64,000 nucleotides of DNA from Gemmatimonadota bacterium (lineage in GTDB: Bacteria; Gemmatimonadota; Gemmatimonadetes; Longimicrobiales; Gaopeijiaceae): positions 29,539 to 93,538 of the forward strand of contig SLBA01000091.1 in the NCBI GenBank assembly GCA_007126575.1, given 5' to 3'. Shown here piece after piece: positions 39,291-48,221 of the stretch (its first letter is position 1; every line of letters starts with the position of its first letter). The translations under genes were made by a program, and so were the position numbers. The notes below the pieces were generated by a model, which saw nothing but the letters and a program-made list of their open reading frames with translations, was not told the origin of the DNA and made no database searches.

Positions 39291-40373
39291 TCAACCGAAG
39301 GTGGGCTCCGGGGTGTCGTCGGGAAGGTGTGGCTTGAAGGTGGCTTTGGTGTTGGCCTTCAGGTACGCCTCTTCGGCATCGATCACGCCGGACATCAGCA
39401 GCTCCATGATGTGCTGGTCGAGCAACTGCATCCCGTCCTTTCGACCGGTCTGGATCATCGAGGGGATCTGATGCAGCTTCGCCTCGCGAATCAGGTTCGA
39501 GATCGCCGAGGTGCCGACCATGATCTCCATGGCCGCGACCCGCCCCTTGCCCCCCTTCTTTCGCAGCAGAGCCTGGGACACCACCCCTTTCAGCGACTCG
39601 GCCAGCATCGACCGAATCTGCTCCTGCTGGTCCGACGGGAACACGTCGATGATCCGGTCCACGGTCTTGGGAGCCGAGTTCGTATGCAGCGTCCCGAACA
39701 CGAGGTGCCCCGTTTCGGCGGCCGTCATTCCCAGCTCGATCGTCTCCCGATCCCGCATTTCTCCAACGAGAATCACATCCGGGTCTTCCCGCAGCGCGGC
39801 CCGCAGTGCATTGGCGAAGCTTCGTGTGTTCGTACCGATCTCGCGCTGGTTGACCAGGCACTTTCGATTCGGGTGCGTGAACTCGACCGGATCCTCGACG
39901 GTCAGGATGTGATCGAACCGGGTCTTGTTGATCAGGTCGACCATCGCCGCCAGCGTCGTGGACTTCCCCGATCCGGTCGGCCCCGTCACCAGTACGAGAC
40001 CTTTCGAGAGCTTGCAGAAATCCCGAATCACCTGCGGAAGGCCGAGGTCGTCGGCCGTGAGTACCTCGGAAGGAATCGTGCGGAAGACCGCCCCCAGCCC
40101 TTTCCGCTGCCAGAAGACGTTGACCCGGAATCGGGCCACCCCCTCGATTTCGTAGGCGAAGTCGAAGTCCATCGTCTCGAGGAAGGTCGACCGCCACTCT
40201 TCCTCCATGATCTCGTAGACCAGTTTCTCCATATCCGTCCCGGTCAGTTCACGGAACTTGTACGGTTGAAGCCGGCCGTTGAGCCGCATGATCGGAGGGG
40301 CTCCCGTCGTAAGGTGCAGGTCGGACCCACCCCGTTCGGCGAGGACCTTCAGAAACTGATCAATCTGAGCCAT
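39291..40373 (-). CDS. pilT: Twitching motility ATPase PilT
   Basis: Type IV pilus retraction ATPase of 360 residues. Walker A LVTGPTGSGKSTTLAAM near 130, Asp box ILTVEDPVEFTHPN, Walker B DVILVGEMRDRETIELG, His box TGHLVFGTLHTNSAPKTVDR; the retraction-type C-terminal signature appears as SAISNLIREAKLHQIPSMIQ. Normal length. The PilB-like gene lies 15 nt upstream on the same strand. Confidence 0.95.
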   Translation of the reverse strand: MAQIDQFLKVLAERGGSDLHLTTGAPPIMRLNGRLQPYKFRELTGTDMEKLVYEIMEEEWRSTFLETMDFDFAYEIEGVARFRVNVFWQRKGLGAVFRTIPSEVLTADDLGLPQVIRDFCKLSKGLVLVTGPTGSGKSTTLAAMVDLINKTRFDHILTVEDPVEFTHPNRKCLVNQREIGTNTRSFANALRAALREDPDVILVGEMRDRETIELGMTAAETGHLVFGTLHTNSAPKTVDRIIDVFPSDQQEQIRSMLAESLKGVVSQALLRKKGGKGRVAAMEIMVGTSAISNLIREAKLHQIPSMIQTGRKDGMQLLDQHIMELLMSGVIDAEEAYLKANTKATFKPHLPDDTPEPTFG

Positions 40374-40388
40374 GTCGGAACCAAGTGT

Positions 40389-41699
40389 TCAATGGGGTAC
40401 ACTGATCGGAAAGAGCCTCCAGGAGAGGTCTTCGGCGCTCGCGCCTTCGACCTCGATTTCCCAACTGATCCCCGTGCCCGCGTACATCGCGCGATCCTCG
40501 CTCGAGGGCAGGTCGATCAGGAGCGACCGGGACACCGGAATCAATCGCTCGATCCAGAACTCGGCGTCGTCGCCGGCGTCCAAACTGATCGCATCGAAGT
40601 CGAACTTTCTCAACCTCGTGAGAAATTCCTCGACCGCGCCGGTGTCCTGCGGGTCCGGAAGCCGCAGGAGCAACTCTCCTCCCCCCGCGTTCGCGGAGTC
40701 GAGGTCCCCCTCGGATCGAGCTTCCAGATGGGCCGAGCGCGTTTCGGCACCGAACAGCGACGTGGGGAGGGATCGGAGAACCCCCTCGGCCTTCGCGGCC
40801 TCACCGGAGCGCACTGCGAATCGGGCCGAGCCCGAGCGGCGGATCAGGCGCGCCTCCTGCACGAGCTCGGGGGGCGGGGTCGGGCCGCCGTCCGGATCGC
40901 CGGCCGGGGAATCCAGAAGGTTGATCAGGACCTCCTGGCGCTCCCCACCCCGCAGCGACGAGACCTCGACGGGGAGCTCGACACCCTCCCAGAGGAGCGT
41001 CGCCCCCCACGAAGCCGACCGGGCAGGGTGGTCCTCGCCTTCGTCGGGACCGAACACCCCTTCATGCGGATCCATCCGCTCCGAAAGGGCCCGCGGCCAC
41101 CCCGCCGCCAGGGTGACTCGGGTGACCTCGCGCTCCCTGCGGATCCAGCCCATCGCCGTGCGACTCCGAATCGAGACCCCGAACGTTCGGGCTCCCGCAT
41201 CCATCGCCAGCTCGAGGAACCGCTCCACGGACATGACCTCCCGCAGACCCGAATCCTCCGTCCCGGCCCCCTGGTCGAACACCGTCCGGATCAGGGCCCG
41301 GATCTTTCCCGGAGACGCGATGGCCAGCTCCACATCCAGACCCGTCTTGTGCTTGAGCTCCTTGACCACCTCATCCTTCAGGGGGGAGTCGACGACCACA
41401 ACGAGCGCTCCCCCCGTCCGCGAGATCGGCAACGCCAGGTGGCTCAGGGCCCACTCCGCGGTGACGAGAGAGGCGACGTCCCGATCGATCGCCTCTGCGT
41501 CGGGAAAGATGTACGGCAGGTCGAACTGCGCAGCGAGGGCGAACTCGAGCTCCTCGGCGGAGATGAATCCCAGGTGGGTCAGCGCCTCACCGAAGAATCC
41601 TCCGTGCTGCTTCTGATATTCGAGCGCGGCCTTCTGCTCGGACTTCGTGATACGGCCGAGGTCCAGAAGTACCTGGCCGAGGTTTCGTCGCTCAGACAT
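40389..41699 (-). CDS. MshEN-domain protein, degenerate PilB/GspE-like partner of PilT
   Basis: A protein of 436 residues. It begins with a clear MshEN/GspE N-terminal domain (LGQVLLDLGRITKSEQKAAL, GEALTHLGFISAEELEFALA, LPYIFPDAEAIDRDVASLVT). Residues about 165-270 follow the N2 domain of PilB ATPases in outline (SVERFLELAMDAGARTFGVS; PVEVSSLRGGERQEVLINLL). The remaining ~160 residues show no Walker A GxxGxGKS, Asp box or Walker B, so it cannot be a normal secretion ATPase. MshEN domains bind cyclic di-GMP in some proteins. Next to pilT it may act as a regulatory or scaffold subunit. Confidence 0.72.
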   Translation of the reverse strand: MSERRNLGQVLLDLGRITKSEQKAALEYQKQHGGFFGEALTHLGFISAEELEFALAAQFDLPYIFPDAEAIDRDVASLVTAEWALSHLALPISRTGGALVVVVDSPLKDEVVKELKHKTGLDVELAIASPGKIRALIRTVFDQGAGTEDSGLREVMSVERFLELAMDAGARTFGVSIRSRTAMGWIRREREVTRVTLAAGWPRALSERMDPHEGVFGPDEGEDHPARSASWGATLLWEGVELPVEVSSLRGGERQEVLINLLDSPAGDPDGGPTPPPELVQEARLIRRSGSARFAVRSGEAAKAEGVLRSLPTSLFGAETRSAHLEARSEGDLDSANAGGGELLLRLPDPQDTGAVEEFLTRLRKFDFDAISLDAGDDAEFWIERLIPVSRSLLIDLPSSEDRAMYAGTGISWEIEVEGASAEDLSWRLFPISVPH

Positions 41700-41711
41700 G
41701 AACGCCCACCA

Positions 41712-42782
41712 TCAGGGATGAGTTGTCAGGAGTTCGGCAAGTCCGTCCGCCAGCCGCGCACCGACGTCGCCGGTCGATCGGGTGCCCCCGAGATCCGGGG
41801 TCGTGACCCCTTCGGCGATGGCCGCGGTGACCACCTCGTCGATCGCACGTTCCAGGTCGCCTCGACCCAGATAGCCCATCAGGAGACCCACGCAGCGCGC
41901 CGCGGCCATCGGGTTCGCGATCCCCCGGCCGGCGATATCGGGAGCCGAACCGTGGACCGGCTCGAAGAGGGCGTGCACCCCGGGGTTCAGATTGGCGGAC
42001 GGGGCGAGTCCCATTCCACCGGTCAGGGCGGCCCCCTCGTCGCTCAGGATATCACCGAAGAGGTTCGAGGTCACCAGGACTTCGTGTCGATCCGGGTTCC
42101 GGATGAGATCCATCGCCATCGCGTCGACGTACTGCATCTCGGACTCCAACTCCGGAAACTCCTCCGCGATTTCGCGGAACACCCGTCGCCAGAGCCGTCC
42201 GGAGTGGGGCATCGCATTGGCCTTGTCGACCAGGGTCACGCTCCCCAGCTCCCGCTCCCGCGCGAACTCGAAGGCTCGACGGACGATCCGTTCCACCCCC
42301 ATCGCCGTCGTCACATCTTCCTGGATGGCCAGCTCCTGCGGCGTACCCTCGCGGAGATTCCCCCCGAGCCCGCCATAGCTTCCCTCGGTGTTTTCTCGAA
42401 AGATATGGAGGTCCATCGGTCGCTCGGCACCATGCCGGAGCGGCGACAGATCCGGGTGAAGGAGCCTGCAGGGCCGGTAGTTCACGTACAGGTCGAGCCG
42501 GAACCGCAGGCCGAGGAGGATGTCCCGGGCGTGGATATTGGATGGGACCCTGGGGTCACCGAGGGCCCCGAGGAGAATGGCGTCGTAGTTCTCCGAAAGC
42601 TCGGTGAATTCCTCCTCGGTGAGTGTGGTGCCGGTCCGCAGGTAGCGATCGGCCCCGAGGTCCCATTCGTCCCAGCCGAGCGCGAGCCCCTCCTCTCCGG
42701 ACAGCACGTCCAGCAGGCGCACCGCCTGCTTCATGACCTCGACGCCGACACCGTCTCCGGGAATGATTGCGATGCGCGCCAT
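41712..42782 (-). CDS. LeuB-like 3-isopropylmalate / isocitrate-type dehydrogenase
   Basis: Beta-decarboxylating dehydrogenase of 356 residues. IAIIPGDGVGVEVMKQAVRL N-terminus, substrate loop LHIFRENTEGSYGGLGGNLR, catalytic Lys in LVDKANAMPHSG, metal-binding VTSNLFGDILSDEGAALTGG and FEPVHGSAPDIAGRGIANPM. The loop and LRFRLDLYVNYRPCRLL resemble the actinobacterial-type LeuB, but tartrate or D-malate dehydrogenases share these features. Neighbouring genes are not leucine genes, so the substrate is left open. Confidence 0.8.
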   Translation of the reverse strand: MARIAIIPGDGVGVEVMKQAVRLLDVLSGEEGLALGWDEWDLGADRYLRTGTTLTEEEFTELSENYDAILLGALGDPRVPSNIHARDILLGLRFRLDLYVNYRPCRLLHPDLSPLRHGAERPMDLHIFRENTEGSYGGLGGNLREGTPQELAIQEDVTTAMGVERIVRRAFEFARERELGSVTLVDKANAMPHSGRLWRRVFREIAEEFPELESEMQYVDAMAMDLIRNPDRHEVLVTSNLFGDILSDEGAALTGGMGLAPSANLNPGVHALFEPVHGSAPDIAGRGIANPMAAARCVGLLMGYLGRGDLERAIDEVVTAAIAEGVTTPDLGGTRSTGDVGARLADGLAELLTTHP

Positions 42783-42868
42783 GTACCTCGTGGAGATTCG
42801 TGAAGGGATCGATCACTCTCGAGCGAGGAGTATAGGTTTCAGGCGGGTCCAGCGCCACTCCCCGCTTG

Positions 42869-43333
42869 TCACTCCTGCCGACCCACACGAAGCGAACCCC
42901 GAACCGGATCGCCGTACCCCTCGACCACGAAGGGATAGAGACCTTCGGGCGCGTCGACAAACGAGAACACCTGCCGGCTTCCTCGCTGGGTGAGTGGCGG
43001 GGAGGCGGTCTGCTCCGAGCGCCGGAGGTACTCGACCGTCGTGGAATCCATCTCGTCGAGAAGGAACCGGATCGCGTGCACCCGGTGGTCCTCGACGATG
43101 AACTGAACCCAATCGCCGGGCTCCAGCGATACGGCGCCCGGAAGCACCCGGGTCCGCGAGCCGGAGCCCGCCAGGTGAACCCGGTGGAAGACGGTTCCGG
43201 ACGGCAGGCCCAACTCCTCGGCGAGCTCGGGGTCCTCAGGGGGCGGGGGGTCCCGCAGACACCCCGTGAAGACCAGGCTCGTCAGGAGGAGTCCGACGAT
43301 GACGCCGACAGGAGAACTCAATGGAAGCGACAC
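42869..43333 (-). CDS. Small lipoprotein, cupredoxin-like
   Basis: A protein of 154 residues with a signal peptide and lipobox (VGLLLTSLVFTGCLRDPPPP, Cys near residue 25). The rest looks like a beta-sandwich (LEPGDWVQFIVEDHRVHAIR, SFVDAPEGLYPFVVEGYGDP). This layout recalls plastocyanin-like domains, but the Cys/Met copper ligands are not evident, so copper binding is not claimed. Probably anchored at the outer or inner membrane surface. Confidence 0.6.
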   Translation of the reverse strand: MSLPLSSPVGVIVGLLLTSLVFTGCLRDPPPPEDPELAEELGLPSGTVFHRVHLAGSGSRTRVLPGAVSLEPGDWVQFIVEDHRVHAIRFLLDEMDSTTVEYLRRSEQTASPPLTQRGSRQVFSFVDAPEGLYPFVVEGYGDPVRGSLRVGRQE

Positions 43334-43360
43334 TCCGACCCCGGCCTCTGCGCAATCCGA

Positions 43361-44125
43361 TCAGTCGTCGGTGCTGGTTCCACACGCGATGCAGAAGGCC
43401 CAGTCCCGCTCCAGGACCTCACCACACTCGCCGCAGGGCATGATGAAGACGTTCGTGCCGCAGAAGGGGCAGAAGCGAAGGGTCTCCCGGTCGGGGAGCG
43501 CAGACTCGCAGTCGGGGCACTCGGACGGAGGGGTTCCACGAACCAGGGTTGGTCCGGACTTGCTTCGGGATGGGAGCGACTTCCTCGGAGTTCCGGCAGA
43601 GAGCGAAGGGGGAGCCGGCTTCGGCTTCGCTGCCGAGGGCGTCTCCCGAGTCGCCGACGCAGTCGGCTCCTTCTTGTCATCCGTGGCCGGCTCATCGGAC
43701 TCGGGCTCAGCTTTCGACTTCTTTCCCGACGGATCCGACTTCGAGGCGCCGTCCTTCCCCCCGGGCTCCTCCCCATTGGCCGGCGGCAATGCGTCCGGGT
43801 TGAGGCGGACCTGAACCGCGGCGAATTCCCGGTAGATGCCCGTGTTCGGGTTCGATGAATCAAGCTCCCTGCGAATCCGGGCCTGCGCGGCGTCGGATTC
43901 CAGCTCCAGGAGTCCGTCGTTCCCACCCAGGAGTCGGAGGAGTGCGGCCTCGTAGTCACCGTTGAGTTCGACGCCGATCCGGTCTCGATGGGTTCGATAC
44001 GGGACGAGCGACTGGTAGATCTCGGCAACCGTGAACGGGCTGGAGAGGTAGTCGGGCGCTCCGCGCCGGATCTCCTCGACCAGCACCTGGTGAAAACGTC
44101 GAACCACGGTGGCATCGGGTGCCAT
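43361..44125 (-). CDS. Zinc-ribbon protein with disordered linker
   Basis: A protein of 254 residues. A folded N-terminal part (VVRRFHQVLVEEIRRGAPDY, TVAEIYQSLVPYRTHRDRIG) is followed by about 75 residues of Lys/Ser/Pro/Glu-rich low complexity. Two C-terminal zinc ribbons follow: CPDC ... CPFC (ECPDCESALPDR, RFCPFCGTNV) and CGEC ... CIAC (MPCGECGEVLERDWAFCIAC). Function unknown; double zinc ribbons usually mediate protein or nucleic-acid contacts. Confidence 0.65.
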   Translation of the reverse strand: MAPDATVVRRFHQVLVEEIRRGAPDYLSSPFTVAEIYQSLVPYRTHRDRIGVELNGDYEAALLRLLGGNDGLLELESDAAQARIRRELDSSNPNTGIYREFAAVQVRLNPDALPPANGEEPGGKDGASKSDPSGKKSKAEPESDEPATDDKKEPTASATRETPSAAKPKPAPPSLSAGTPRKSLPSRSKSGPTLVRGTPPSECPDCESALPDRETLRFCPFCGTNVFIMPCGECGEVLERDWAFCIACGTSTDD

Positions 44126-44193
44126 GTCTGCTCCTTATGAAATCGCTGCACAGGGGGAAGGGTGCGTCTGGGTCGTTCGGATGCCCGGGGGGT

Positions 44194-45303
44194 TCACTCG
44201 AGAATCTGGAGATCCAGAAGTCCGGCGCGGGCGGCGCCTTTCAGGAACGCCTCGGGATCGGTCGACGGCACATCCACCCCGAACTGCTCGTGCCACCGCT
44301 CGGCCATGCGCCGCATGAATTCACCCGGTCGGTCGTGCTGGAACCCGGAGTCGTCCCGGAGCGCCCTCACGACATCCTGCCAGCTTCCCCTGAACTGCCC
44401 TCTGCCCGGAAGCCGCACCTCGACCTCGCTGCCGTCGGCCGACGTCCGGCCGCCCCCGAAAAGCTCCAACTGCGAATCGTCCGTGTGCCAGAGCGAATCC
44501 TCGTCGTGAAACCGCGCCTCGACTTCGGCGAGTACCCGCTCGACCGGGTCGTCCTCGAATCGCTGAAGCTCCTCGATCCGTGCATTCCAGGGAGCCAGGC
44601 TCGGATGATCCTGGCTCCATCCACGGACCTTGTGCTTCAGCTCCATGAGGCGATACAGGGAGAGAATATCCCAGTTCTCCCCCGGAGGAACTCGCTCGTA
44701 CTCGCGCAGCGCCGCCGGCCCGTCGCCGCGGTCGTAGAGGAGGTGACCCAGATACACCCGGGCCTCGTACAGGTCAGGAGCGACCCGGAGCGCCCGCCGG
44801 ATCTGGCGAGCCGCCGCCACCTCGTCCCCGAGGCGGTGAAGGGTGTAGCCGACGCAGGCGGTGGCTTCGGCGCAGTCGGGCCGGGCGGCTGCGAGGCGAG
44901 CGAACACGTTTCGAGCCTGCGGGAACAGACCCTCCCGATAGAGGGCACGCCCCATCGTGAGCATGAGTTCCACATCGTCATCGAAGCCCTGCGACTCGAC
45001 ATGACGGAAGAGCTTGAGCCCCTCCTCGATGTGTCCCATCCGGAGGAGGACCTCACCCATCCCCACCATGCCATCCTCGTGGGTGGCATCGAGGACCAAG
45101 GCCCGCTCGAAGGCGCGTCGAGCCCACGCGAACTCCTCGCGGGCCAGACGGGCGTATCCGAGTCCCACGTAGAGGTCCACCGAGTTGGGGTAGAGCGCCA
45201 CTCCCTCCTTCAGGGTCTCGAGCGCCCCGTCGAAATCGCCGTTGTTGTAGAGGTCATGCGCTCTGTCGTCGTATTCCTCTGAGCTCCAGAAGCGATGGGG
45301 CAT
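44194..45303 (-). CDS. Tetratricopeptide-repeat protein
   Basis: A protein of 369 residues. Residues about 10-215 carry tandem TPR units (AHDLYNNGDFDGALETLKEG, LGYARLAREEFAWARRAFER, GEVLLRMGHIEEGLKLFRHV, GRALYREGLFPQARNVFARL, VGYTLHRLGDEVAAARQIRR, LGHLLYDRGDGPAALREYER). The C-terminal ~130 residues (MAERWHEQFGVDVPSTDPEA near the end) are not recognised. Likely a cytoplasmic scaffold; it lies in the same direction as the zinc-ribbon gene. Confidence 0.75.
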   Translation of the reverse strand: MPHRFWSSEEYDDRAHDLYNNGDFDGALETLKEGVALYPNSVDLYVGLGYARLAREEFAWARRAFERALVLDATHEDGMVGMGEVLLRMGHIEEGLKLFRHVESQGFDDDVELMLTMGRALYREGLFPQARNVFARLAAARPDCAEATACVGYTLHRLGDEVAAARQIRRALRVAPDLYEARVYLGHLLYDRGDGPAALREYERVPPGENWDILSLYRLMELKHKVRGWSQDHPSLAPWNARIEELQRFEDDPVERVLAEVEARFHDEDSLWHTDDSQLELFGGGRTSADGSEVEVRLPGRGQFRGSWQDVVRALRDDSGFQHDRPGEFMRRMAERWHEQFGVDVPSTDPEAFLKGAARAGLLDLQILE

Positions 45304-45463
45304 CGGCGAACCGACCTCCTACTGTTGCGGGAGTTGCGCCCGGGTCGGGGTCCCCGGACAACCGAGAATAATCTAAGGGGGTCGGACCACTTCCACAAAC
45401 GGTCGACAGGCTGCCGTTTCGACTGATGCATCGTCCGCCCCCGGCGCCGATGCACGGACCACG

Positions 45464-45512
45464 AAAAGACGGGGCGGAACCTGACGCTCACGCCAGGTCC
45501 CCGCCCCGTCTT
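45464..45512 (-). terminator. Terminator after the 45577-45957 gene
   Basis: AAGACGGGGCGG (45466-45477) pairs with its complement at 45501-45512, with a 23-nt loop that has an inner CCTG/CAGG-type pairing. On the minus strand the stem is followed by TTTT (45467-45464). Confidence 0.7.
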
Positions 45513-45576
45513 CAACAGCGTTCGCCCCTCGACCCACTTCGGTCGCCCGGGCGGATGGTGTCATCCCGTGGCTGAA

Positions 45577-45957
45577 TCAGCCCGCGGGCGAATCCTCGGC
45601 TCCGGCACCCACTGGCTGCCGCGGGCCCTCGACGGACTCGGGAGCCTCGTTGCCACCGGCCACCTCACCTTCGGAAACCTCGACTTCGGTATCCTCGACG
45701 GCGCCCTCCACCTCGGTCGTACTCCCGCTTCCGGGGCGACCGTGGGGAATCGCCGGCCGGCAGAACCGCATTCCAAGTTGGAAAAGGTCCTTCAGGTCGG
45801 ACTCGGCGAGGTCGGGATACCGCTCGCCCAGGTAGTCCATCGTCTCCTCCATCCAGTGCTGCTGATCGTCTTCCTCAGCCTGGAGCACGCCGCATCGGTT
45901 GATGTGGCTGAAGAGCTCGTCGCGAGCCCTGTCCTTCAGCTTGTTCATATCGGTCAT
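45577..45957 (-). CDS. Unrecognised small acidic protein
   Basis: A protein of 126 residues. The first ~75 look helical and folded (MNKLKDRARDELFSHINRCG, HWMEETMDYLGERYPDLAES, DLKDLFQLGMRFCRPAIPHG); the rest is a Glu/Gly/Val/Pro-rich acidic tail. Two cysteines (near residues 23 and 67) fall in the folded half. A good ribosome site (GGGAGG) precedes the ATG. Its own terminator lies downstream and an AT-rich divergent region upstream. No family recognised. Confidence 0.6.
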   Translation of the reverse strand: MTDMNKLKDRARDELFSHINRCGVLQAEEDDQQHWMEETMDYLGERYPDLAESDLKDLFQLGMRFCRPAIPHGRPGSGSTTEVEGAVEDTEVEVSEGEVAGGNEAPESVEGPRQPVGAGAEDSPAG

Positions 45958-46130
45958 GAAGCCTCCCTTCTATGCTGTAACGTCCCGAGAGCCGACATTT
46001 TGCCCGTCGGGGAGTGCAGAGTAACGTTTATTCTGCAGCATTCAAACATAACCTTCAATCTTCGTGTAACGCAAACCTCAACCCCTTCCCCCATGACCCC
46101 TCGGGAAGGGGTGAACCCCGGAGAAGCCCA
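45958..46130. promoter_or_regulatory. AT-rich divergent promoter region
   Basis: 173 bp between two divergent genes. Bases about 46010-46080 are AT-rich against the background and probably hold promoters in both directions, but no clear -35/-10 pair can be assigned. A CCCCTTCCC / GGGAAGGGG inverted repeat lies at about 46082-46111, just before the hyuB start. Confidence 0.35.
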
Positions 46131-47738
46131 GTGGTGACAGCCCCTTCCGAAGCCCCCCCGGATCCGATTCGTCTCGAGGTGCTCCGCCAGCTCTTCACCG
46201 CCATCGCCGAAGAGATGGGAGCGACCCTCCGGCGAGCGGCGTTCTCGCCGAACATCAAGGAACGTCGGGACTACTCCTGTGCGGTCTTCCACCCGTCCGG
46301 GACTCCCGTGGCCATGGGAGACCACATGCCCGTACACCTCGGCGCCATGCCGATGAGCGTGCAGGCGGCTCTCACCGCGCATGGAGCGCTCGACCCCGGT
46401 GACGTCATCCTCCTGAACGACCCCTTCGAGGGGGGCACCCACCTGCCGGACCTCACCCTGGTATCTCCCGTTCACTTCGGAGAGTCGGACGAACTTCTGG
46501 GCTATGTCGCGGCGCGGGCCCACCATTCCGATGTCGGGGGAATGAGCCCCGGTTCGATGCCCCTCTCCCGCGAGATCTACCAGGAGGGCCTCCGGATTCC
46601 CCCGGTCCACCTGAAGCGACGGGGGTCCCCGGTCCCAGAGGTCTACACCCTCCTCATGGCGAACGTGCGCACGCCCGAGGAGCGAACCGGGGACCTCGAT
46701 GCCCAGATCGGAGCGCTGCACACCGGAAGCCGTCGGCTGATGGAGATGGCCACCGCCCGTGGCACCACCTCGGTCCTCTCCGGAATGGAGGCCCTGCTCG
46801 AGTACGCGGACCGCCTGCTGGCCCGGGGGATCGAGTCCGTGCCCGACGGCGTCTACGAAGCCCTGGACCACCTCGAGGACGACGGCGCGGGATCGGGCCC
46901 CCTGCCGATCCGAGTCTCGCTCGAGGTCCGTGGCGCCTCGCTTCGCGTCGACTTCACCGGCTCGGCCGAGCAGACCCCCGGGGGCGTGAATGCCGTGAGC
47001 GCGATCACCTCTTCGGCGACCCGCTACGTGCTTCGCTGTGTGGTCGAGGCCCTCCTCGGGGTCGCCCTGCCGGCCGGGGGAGGCCGCCTTCGGGGGGTCG
47101 AACTCGTCCTCCCGTCCGGATCGATCGTGAACGCCGATCCCCCCGCAGGCGTCGCCGCCGGCAACGTCGAGACCAGCCAGCGGATCACCGACGTCCTCCT
47201 CCTCGCCTTCCGGGAGGCCCTGCCCGAGGTGATCCCGGCCCTTTCCCAGGGCACCATGAACAACCTCACGGCGGGGGGGATCGACCCACGGACCGGCCGT
47301 GCCTTCACCTACTACGAGACGGCGGGTGGAGGGATGGGGGCCGGGCCGGGGGGCCCCGGACTCTCCGGCGTTCACGTCCACATGTCCAACACCCTCAACA
47401 CTCCGATCGAGGCCCTCGAGCACGCCTACCCCTTCCGCGTCCTCGAATACGGCATACGGCGGGACTCCGGCGGCCGCGGGCTTCATCGCGGAGGGGAGGG
47501 CCTGGTCCGGACGCTGGAGTTCCTCGCCCCCGCGAACGTCACGCTTCTCTCGGAGCGACGCCGGTCGGGTCCGGCGGGGGCGCAGGGTGGAGAGGCCGGC
47601 GCGCCCGGAGAGAACCGGCTCATCCGTGACTCCGAGGTCAACCCGCTCCCCTCGAAGGTTACCTTCGCCGCCCGGAAGGGCGATCTTCTCTCGATCCGGA
47701 GCCCGGGCGGCGGCGGCTGGGGTGACCCCGAGTCGTGA
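46131..47738 (+). CDS. Hydantoinase B / oxoprolinase family protein (HyuB-like)
   Basis: A protein of about 535 residues. Family segments: RLEVLRQLFTAIAEEMGATL, SPNIKERRDYSCAVFHPSGT, DHMPVHLGAMPMSV, ILLNDPFEGGTHLPDLTLVS and MGAGPGGPGLSGVHVHMSNT with the C-terminal SPGGGGWGDP. Members are the B subunits of N-methylhydantoinases, oxoprolinases and acetone carboxylases and normally work with HyuA. No hyuA is seen next to it. The GTG start (46131) has GGAG 7 nt upstream. Confidence 0.87.
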   Translation: MVTAPSEAPPDPIRLEVLRQLFTAIAEEMGATLRRAAFSPNIKERRDYSCAVFHPSGTPVAMGDHMPVHLGAMPMSVQAALTAHGALDPGDVILLNDPFEGGTHLPDLTLVSPVHFGESDELLGYVAARAHHSDVGGMSPGSMPLSREIYQEGLRIPPVHLKRRGSPVPEVYTLLMANVRTPEERTGDLDAQIGALHTGSRRLMEMATARGTTSVLSGMEALLEYADRLLARGIESVPDGVYEALDHLEDDGAGSGPLPIRVSLEVRGASLRVDFTGSAEQTPGGVNAVSAITSSATRYVLRCVVEALLGVALPAGGGRLRGVELVLPSGSIVNADPPAGVAAGNVETSQRITDVLLLAFREALPEVIPALSQGTMNNLTAGGIDPRTGRAFTYYETAGGGMGAGPGGPGLSGVHVHMSNTLNTPIEALEHAYPFRVLEYGIRRDSGGRGLHRGGEGLVRTLEFLAPANVTLLSERRRSGPAGAQGGEAGAPGENRLIRDSEVNPLPSKVTFAARKGDLLSIRSPGGGGWGDPES

Positions 47739-47801
47739 GCCGCCCGGAGGCCCGCGAGTCCCTGAAACCCGATTCCCGTTGAATTCCAGGAGCAGAATCC
47801 G

Positions 47802-48206
47802 ATGCACGTGCAACTCGCCCTCGTCTGTGACGAAGCACGCATGAGACCCGATGGAAAGATGGATGTCGAGGGGGTCTTCAACGATCTGGCCGCCCCGGGC
47901 TTCCCGGCGCGCCAGGACCGGATGGTGCTCGTGACCACCATCGAGTGGGACCGGGGCGACGAAGGCCGCAACCAGTTCAAGGTCGAACTGAAGGGCCCCG
48001 ACGGGCGTCCCTCGGTGACGGTCGAAGGCGAGACCGAGGTCGATGCGCGTCCCAGCCATCGTCCGCCCCCGCGGACCCGCTTGATCCTCCCGCTCGAGGA
48101 CGTGGTCTTCCCCGAGGCCGGGCGCTACTCCTTCGAGATCAGGATCAAGGGAAAGAAGCTTCGCGGACCGTCGATCTTTCTCATGGAGGCCGAGCCGGTG
48201 GGCTGA
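47802..48206 (+). CDS. Uncharacterised DUF6941-like protein
   Basis: A protein of 134 residues starting MHVQLALVCDEARMRPDGKM, then DVEGVFNDLAAPGFPARQ. Predicted beta-rich, ending YSFEIRIKGKKLRGPSIFLM. It resembles small widespread proteins of unknown function (DUF6941 by memory; a profile search would settle it). No signal or membrane segment. It follows hyuB on the same strand after 63 nt. Confidence 0.6.
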   Translation: MHVQLALVCDEARMRPDGKMDVEGVFNDLAAPGFPARQDRMVLVTTIEWDRGDEGRNQFKVELKGPDGRPSVTVEGETEVDARPSHRPPPRTRLILPLEDVVFPEAGRYSFEIRIKGKKLRGPSIFLMEAEPVG

Positions 48207-48221
48207 CGGCCCGACGCCCGG

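Noticed and set aside
38982..42803. A plus-strand frame of over 1,200 codons
   Set aside because: Antisense to the thiolase, pilT, the PilB-like gene and the LeuB-like gene; composition is that of a shadow frame, with no domain.
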